Made by a program: the position numbers and the translations under genes. A stretch of DNA of 6,053 bases from CAYMGQ01 sp964390055. Its GTDB lineage: Bacteria; Bacillota; Clostridia; Peptostreptococcales; Natronincolaceae. The notes below the pieces were generated by a model. That model did no database searches. It saw nothing but the letters and a program-made list of their open reading frames with translations, and had not been told where the DNA came from. The stretch covers positions 1 to 6,053 of the forward strand of contig CAYMGQ010000043.1 of the NCBI GenBank assembly GCA_964390055.1, given 5' to 3'. This document shows, in pieces, positions 5,225-6,053 of this stretch (position 1 is its first letter; each line of letters starts with the position of its first letter).

Positions 5225-6053
5225 TACAAACCCCCTCTTTCCTGAAGCAATTTTACACCAGACCTATCCAGCTTATCTTTTATACCCATCCTTTCCAGAA
5301 CACGTAAAGGTTCTTCCCTGAGGCCGTCTATGGATATCTTCCTCCCCTTCCCCGCCTCTGCAAAAAGCAGTTCCTGCAGGGCCAGGGCCCCGCTCTCATC
5401 AATATGGGAGACAGCAGCAAAGTCCAGCACCAATTCACCTTTTTCACTATTCATCTCGAGCTGTTCTTTCAATTTTTCTATACCCACGAAAAGCAAGGGG
5501 CCATGCAGAGAGATTTTTCCGCCTGAATCCTTTCCTTCCGGCAAATGGGCAAGATCAAAAAGGGCCACAATAGCAGATAGGATTACTCCAACTATTACAG
5601 CAACAGCCAGATCCATGACAACAGTTAATACAGTAGTAATAATCATAATTCCTCCATAGGTCCAACGGGCCCGGGGCAGCAGCCTGATACTCTTCCAGTC
5701 AGCTGTACGGACTGAAGCTACCATCAGGATGGCAGCCAGGGAAGCCAGGGGTATGCGCCGGACTACAGGAGCAAAAACTAAAACCATCAAGAGAAGGAAG
5801 ATAGAATGTAATACGCCAGACAGCCTGGTCCGTCCCCCGCTGTGTACATTTATGCCTGAACGGGCTACAGCACCGGTTACGGGAACACCGCCTACCAGTG
5901 AAGAAACAAGATTTCCCAGTCCCTGGCCCAGGAGTTCGCGATTGCTGTCATGCTGATCACCAACCATTTTATCTGTAACCTCTGCTGATAATAAGGCCGA
6001 GATACTGCCCAGAAGGAAAATCGTAAAAGCCGGCCTGATTAATTCACCGACTG
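5224..6053 (-). CDS. SulP-family anion transporter with C-terminal STAS domain, 5' end outside window
   Basis: The frame is open from the right edge to a TAA at 5226-5224, giving 275 visible residues, about the C-terminal half of a SulP/SLC26 permease. An ATG at 5967 is internal, because family sequence continues upstream of it. Counting from that methionine, conserved core motifs are GDQHDSNRELLGQGLGNL (3-20), GGVPVTGAVARSGIN (26-40) and the GGRTRLSGVLHS loop (44-55). These are followed by three or more helices to about residue 140 and a STAS domain (about 150-247) with LDFAAVSHIDESGALALQEL (181-200), the usual IDxSG loop. The family transports sulfate, bicarbonate or dicarboxylates with H+ or Na+; the substrate cannot be read from this part. 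Upstream of the methionine the helix reads LLGSISALLSAEVTDK, with serine where DauA has glutamate and BicA, as I recall, aspartate. It overlaps mnhE by one base, so it belongs to the antiporter operon. Confidence 0.93.
   Translation of the reverse strand, partial: VGELIRPAFTIFLLGSISALLSAEVTDKMVGDQHDSNRELLGQGLGNLVSSLVGGVPVTGAVARSGINVHSGGRTRLSGVLHSIFLLLMVLVFAPVVRRIPLASLAAILMVASVRTADWKSIRLLPRARWTYGGIMIITTVLTVVMDLAVAVIVGVILSAIVALFDLAHLPEGKDSGGKISLHGPLLFVGIEKLKEQLEMNSEKGELVLDFAAVSHIDESGALALQELLFAEAGKGRKISIDGLREEPLRVLERMGIKDKLDRSGVKLLQERGGL
5231..5238 (-). promoter_or_regulatory. Ribosome binding site for mnhE inside the sulP-like gene
   Basis: The minus strand reads AGAGGGGG within the last codons of the SulP gene, 6 bases from the mnhE ATG. 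With the TAATG stop/start overlap it suggests that mnhE translation is coupled to that of the transporter gene. Confidence 0.6.

Noticed and set aside
4878..5321. A 147-codon plus-strand open frame opposite mnhE and the SulP end
   Set aside because: It is antisense to two clearly conserved genes, its product is basic and resembles no family, and no ribosome site supports it.
5224..5967. The ATG at 5967 as start of a short SulP-like protein
   Set aside because: The frame stays open to the window edge and the residues upstream match the SulP core helix, so this methionine is internal to a longer gene.

Overview
The window is a dense, single-direction stretch of the minus strand that carries most of a multi-subunit Mrp/Mnh-type cation/proton antiporter operon. 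It opens at high coordinates with the 3' part of a SulP-family anion transporter gene. Every base outside a few very short junctions is coding. No RNA gene, mobile element, CRISPR array, promoter or terminator was seen, and no gene-free stretch approaches 300 bases. Roughly balanced base composition (GC estimated by eye at 45-50%), strong AGGAGG-type Shine-Dalgarno sites and GTG starts suggest a Firmicutes/Clostridia-like anaerobe, but this is only an impression. A host cannot be named from these genes.

In transcription order, from high to low coordinates, the genes are: sulP-like (5' end outside the window), mnhE, mnhF, mnhG, a stand-alone DUF4040/MbhD-like gene, an MbhE-like gene, mnhB, mnhC, mnhD, and a second large MrpD/NuoL-like antiporter subunit whose 3' end lies beyond position 1. 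Neighbouring genes overlap by 1 to 13 bases or are separated by at most 19, so they are almost certainly one transcript with extensive translational coupling.

The classical bacterial MrpA is not present as one long protein. Its C-terminal segments appear as separate small genes (MbhD-like and MbhE-like), and the order E-F-G-(D)-(E)-B-C-D matches subunits A to H of the archaeal membrane-bound hydrogenase (Mbh). The extra antiporter subunit after mnhD recalls the H/H' pair of the archaeal Mbs (formerly Mbx) complex. The window therefore holds either a group of free-standing Na+/H+ antiporter genes or the ion-translocating half of a larger redox-driven complex. The decisive genes would lie to the left of position 1.

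Together the proteins would form an inner-membrane module exchanging H+ for Na+ (or another cation). MnhD and the second antiporter carry the proton-channel signature of a glutamate and lysines in membrane helices. MnhC resembles NuoK, and the small subunits B, D-like, E-like, F and G build the proposed cation path. The coupled SulP gene suggests that uptake of an anion such as bicarbonate or sulfate is tied to the Na+ or H+ gradient this module makes. That link is inference.
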